Assembly (NCBI GenBank): GCA_016840645.1 | Contig: JAEORY010000187.1 | Span: forward strand, 1-7,399 | From: Candidatus Borrarchaeota archaeon | GTDB lineage: Archaea > Asgardarchaeota > Sifarchaeia > Borrarchaeales > Borrarchaeaceae | DNA length: 7,399 nt | Direction: 5' to 3' | Shown here: one piece after another, positions 6,211 through 7,399 of the stretch | How positions within the stretch are numbered: position 1 is the first letter of the stretch | Layout: each line of letters begins with the position of its first letter | The notes under the pieces: generated by a model | What the model saw: only the letters and a program-made list of their open reading frames with translations | Databases searched by the model: none | What the model was told of the DNA's origin: nothing | Program-made: the position numbers and the translations under genes

Positions 6211-6241
6211 TTTATAGACAAATATATCGTTTTATAGACAA
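6211..6241. repeat. Two copies of TTTATAGACAA spaced 20 bp apart
   Basis: TTTATAGACAA occurs exactly at 6211-6221 and 6231-6241, a period of 20 bp, close to two helical turns. Nine bases separate the copies. The pair lies where host-like sequence gives way to the GC-richer TnpB region, so it may be a protein binding site or part of the element's left end. Confidence 0.6.
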
Positions 6242-6281
6242 TTCTTTCAGGATGAGAGGCTTACGAGGGCTCACCTGTTAC

Positions 6282-6342
6282 TAGTTAACAGAAACGCTGT
6301 CTTTTTATAACTGGGTTCCCTAAAGTAATATGTTGTTAACTA
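6282..6342. repeat. 9-bp inverted repeat upstream of tnpB
   Basis: TAGTTAACA (6282-6290) and TGTTAACTA (6334-6342) are perfect inverted repeats with a 43-base loop. Each contains the palindrome GTTAAC; a third GTTAAC is at 6202-6207. They could be operator half-sites, a left-end hairpin of the element, or chance in AT-rich sequence. Confidence 0.5.
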
Positions 6343-6363
6343 ACTGGACTTACACATCATCGC

Positions 6364-6368
6364 GGGAG
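6364..6368 (+). promoter_or_regulatory. Possible ribosome binding site of tnpB
   Basis: GGGAG at 6364-6368 ends twelve bases before the ATG at 6381, longer than ideal. It favours this start over the in-frame ATG at 6330, which has no purine-rich site before it. Confidence 0.4.
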
Positions 6369-6380
6369 AATGCTCAACCC

Positions 6381-7399
6381 ATGTCCTCTCTGACGCAAAC
6401 GTATCCACTAAAAATCCCACAGGATACTACTTTACGCCCCCAACTGGATATATTGCGGAACTTGGCGTTACAAGCTGCACGACAGTTATTAGAGGCTTTG
6501 TGGTCGGACCACTGGATTGATATGATGGATTCCGCGTGCAAGAAAAAAGCCTATAAAGTTATTAACGAACAACAGGTCTCATTAACTCTTAATGGACATT
6601 TGGTGTATCTCCCTTCACGCATCAGACGCGGTATTGCCGAGCAGGTAGGTCGTATCCTACGCTCGCAAGCCATCCGTAAACAGTGTTATTATGACGTGTT
6701 ACGGATCGTGCAACTCACGGGAGTAGAAGGCAAACTCGACAGTTTGGTGCGCACCGTAGCCCTCACTTTAGCTAATTTTGAAGGCAAGTATTACCGCTGG
6801 GCGTTGATCCGTCAAACGCTGCGTATGTTCCGGCGTTACTATTATCAACTGTGCTTGGATTTAAGCGTCCTGATGCAGTTTCCTTATACGGCAATAGTGA
6901 AACCACAGATTCGGTCTTTTATACTCCCCTACAGCCCTGATGATGGACGGGTGATTCAATACGACTGGCAGCCAGAAAACGATCCCCGTACCATCAGTAT
7001 CCGACTTAAGATACCCTGTTGTCCCCAACCCTTAAAACGATCCCACTGGGTATGGCAGGAATTTACCTTATCACTACCCGCCAAACTTCAACCACGTGTA
7101 AGTCATTCCACAAGTAAATTATGTCCTCCGACATTACGCTATCTCACGCTGAAAAGCGGCTTGATTCTGCCCTTTTTAGAATGCGCCTGGTCTTGGGATC
7201 ACAATCATACACAACCGTCACCACCGCAACCCTTACGTGCGAATCGTGTGATGGCTACCGATCTGGGAGTAATTAATCTGACGACCTCGGTTATTTGCGA
7301 AGCTGGGTCTCAGTTGAGTCCTCCGATCTTTTGGTCGCCAACTACCACACTGTTGCATAAACTTGAGCAGTTCTATCACCATATCGCTCGACTGCAACG
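6381..7399 (+). CDS. tnpB: TnpB/OrfB-type RNA-guided nuclease, 5' part (cut by window end)
   Basis: The frame stays open for 339 codons to the window edge. TnpB proteins are omega-RNA-guided DNA nucleases of IS200/IS605-like and IS607-like elements. The N-terminus (LTQTYPLKI, 4-12, then a helix LDILRNLALQAARQLLEALW) matches the opening strand and helix of TnpB. Residues 80-165 are helical and rich in Arg and Tyr, as expected for nucleic-acid contact; 170-270 look strand-rich. VMATDLGVINLTTSVIC (290-306) is a RuvC-I motif with D294 as the predicted catalytic aspartate. Typical compact TnpBs have this Asp near residue 190, so the N-terminal part is about 100 residues longer. RuvC-II, the zinc finger and RuvC-III lie beyond the window. 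The frame is GC-richer than the host genes, consistent with transfer. An in-frame ATG at 6330 would add 17 residues. A Cas12-like effector is a less likely alternative; no CRISPR array is visible. Confidence 0.85.
   Translation, partial: MSSLTQTYPLKIPQDTTLRPQLDILRNLALQAARQLLEALWSDHWIDMMDSACKKKAYKVINEQQVSLTLNGHLVYLPSRIRRGIAEQVGRILRSQAIRKQCYYDVLRIVQLTGVEGKLDSLVRTVALTLANFEGKYYRWALIRQTLRMFRRYYYQLCLDLSVLMQFPYTAIVKPQIRSFILPYSPDDGRVIQYDWQPENDPRTISIRLKIPCCPQPLKRSHWVWQEFTLSLPAKLQPRVSHSTSKLCPPTLRYLTLKSGLILPFLECAWSWDHNHTQPSPPQPLRANRVMATDLGVINLTTSVICEAGSQLSPPIFWSPTTTLLHKLEQFYHHIARLQ

Larger units (their letters stand above)
5991..6380. other. Non-coding spacer between the host gene and tnpB
   Basis: About 390 bases without a convincing gene. 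Up to roughly 6245 it is AT-rich host-like sequence; GC content rises afterwards toward the tnpB. It contains a T6 tract (6013-6018) 22 bases after the upstream stop, the inverted repeat ACAATAA/TTATTGT (6123-6129/6143-6149), a 20-bp-spaced direct repeat (6211-6241) and three GTTAAC sites (6202, 6284, 6335). The left end of the TnpB element probably lies between about 6200 and 6340. No tRNA or other known RNA is recognised. Confidence 0.55.
6251..7399 (+). mobile_element. Left part of a TnpB-type insertion element
   Basis: The tnpB frame and its GC-richer leader form an inserted segment that continues past the right edge. The start at 6251 is only the approximate point where GC content rises after the AT-rich spacer; no target duplication or terminal repeat can be confirmed. 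No tnpA (Y1 transposase) or serine recombinase is visible upstream, so this is either a TnpB-only element or one whose other parts lie outside the window. Confidence 0.4.

Noticed and set aside
6330..6332. An upstream in-frame ATG as the tnpB start
   Set aside because: It has no ribosome site, falls just before the GTTAAC inverted repeat, and would add 17 residues ahead of the first conserved strand. ATG 6381 fits better.
6381..7399. A type V CRISPR effector (Cas12) in place of TnpB
   Set aside because: No CRISPR repeats or cas1/cas2 are visible, and the N-terminus and RuvC-I motif fit TnpB. The missing C-terminal part keeps this from being fully excluded.

Overview
The window looks like archaeal chromosome, most likely from an Asgard-type archaeon. 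It carries an ABCE1/Rli1 ribosome-recycling ATPase (found only in archaea and eukaryotes), a longin-like protein fused to a V4R-like zinc domain, and a HEAT-repeat protein with a predicted beta-sandwich and a zinc ribbon. The last two are building blocks of the kind Asgard genomes expand. The host genes are AT-rich. The Asgard assignment is inference from gene content; archaeal origin is much safer.

Layout from left to right. Positions 1-154 are a GC-richer, highly structured non-coding segment with nested perfect stems. It looks like the 3' end of a TnpB-type insertion sequence with its omega (right-end) guide RNA, whose tnpB would lie off the left edge. Positions 300-1073 (minus strand) encode the longin/V4R-like protein. 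A 113-bp divergent promoter region separates it from 1187-2461 (plus), an MtnA-family isomerase with both catalytic residues. After a 24-bp gap, 2486-4276 (plus) encodes ABCE1, probably in the same transcript. An AT-rich spacer holding palindromes (4277-4532) precedes 4533-5990 (plus), the HEAT/zinc-ribbon protein, which has a GTG start and a good Shine-Dalgarno. Positions 5991-6380 are non-coding, with short direct and inverted repeats. From 6381 to the right edge runs an open frame for a large TnpB/OrfB-type RNA-guided nuclease, cut off just after its RuvC-I motif.

How the genes fit together. mtnA and ABCE1 are probably co-transcribed but have no obvious common pathway (methionine salvage and ribosome recycling). 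The flanking longin and HEAT genes suggest membrane-trafficking-like or scaffold roles, but no partner is proven. TnpB-type sequences in the same orientation bracket the host genes.

The most striking single observation is in ABCE1. The second cysteine of its second ferredoxin motif (CxxCxxCxxxCP), normally invariant, is threonine (codon ACG, 2645-2647), while every ATPase motif is intact. The other items worth follow-up are the candidate omega RNA at the left edge and the unusually long N-terminal part of the right-hand TnpB.
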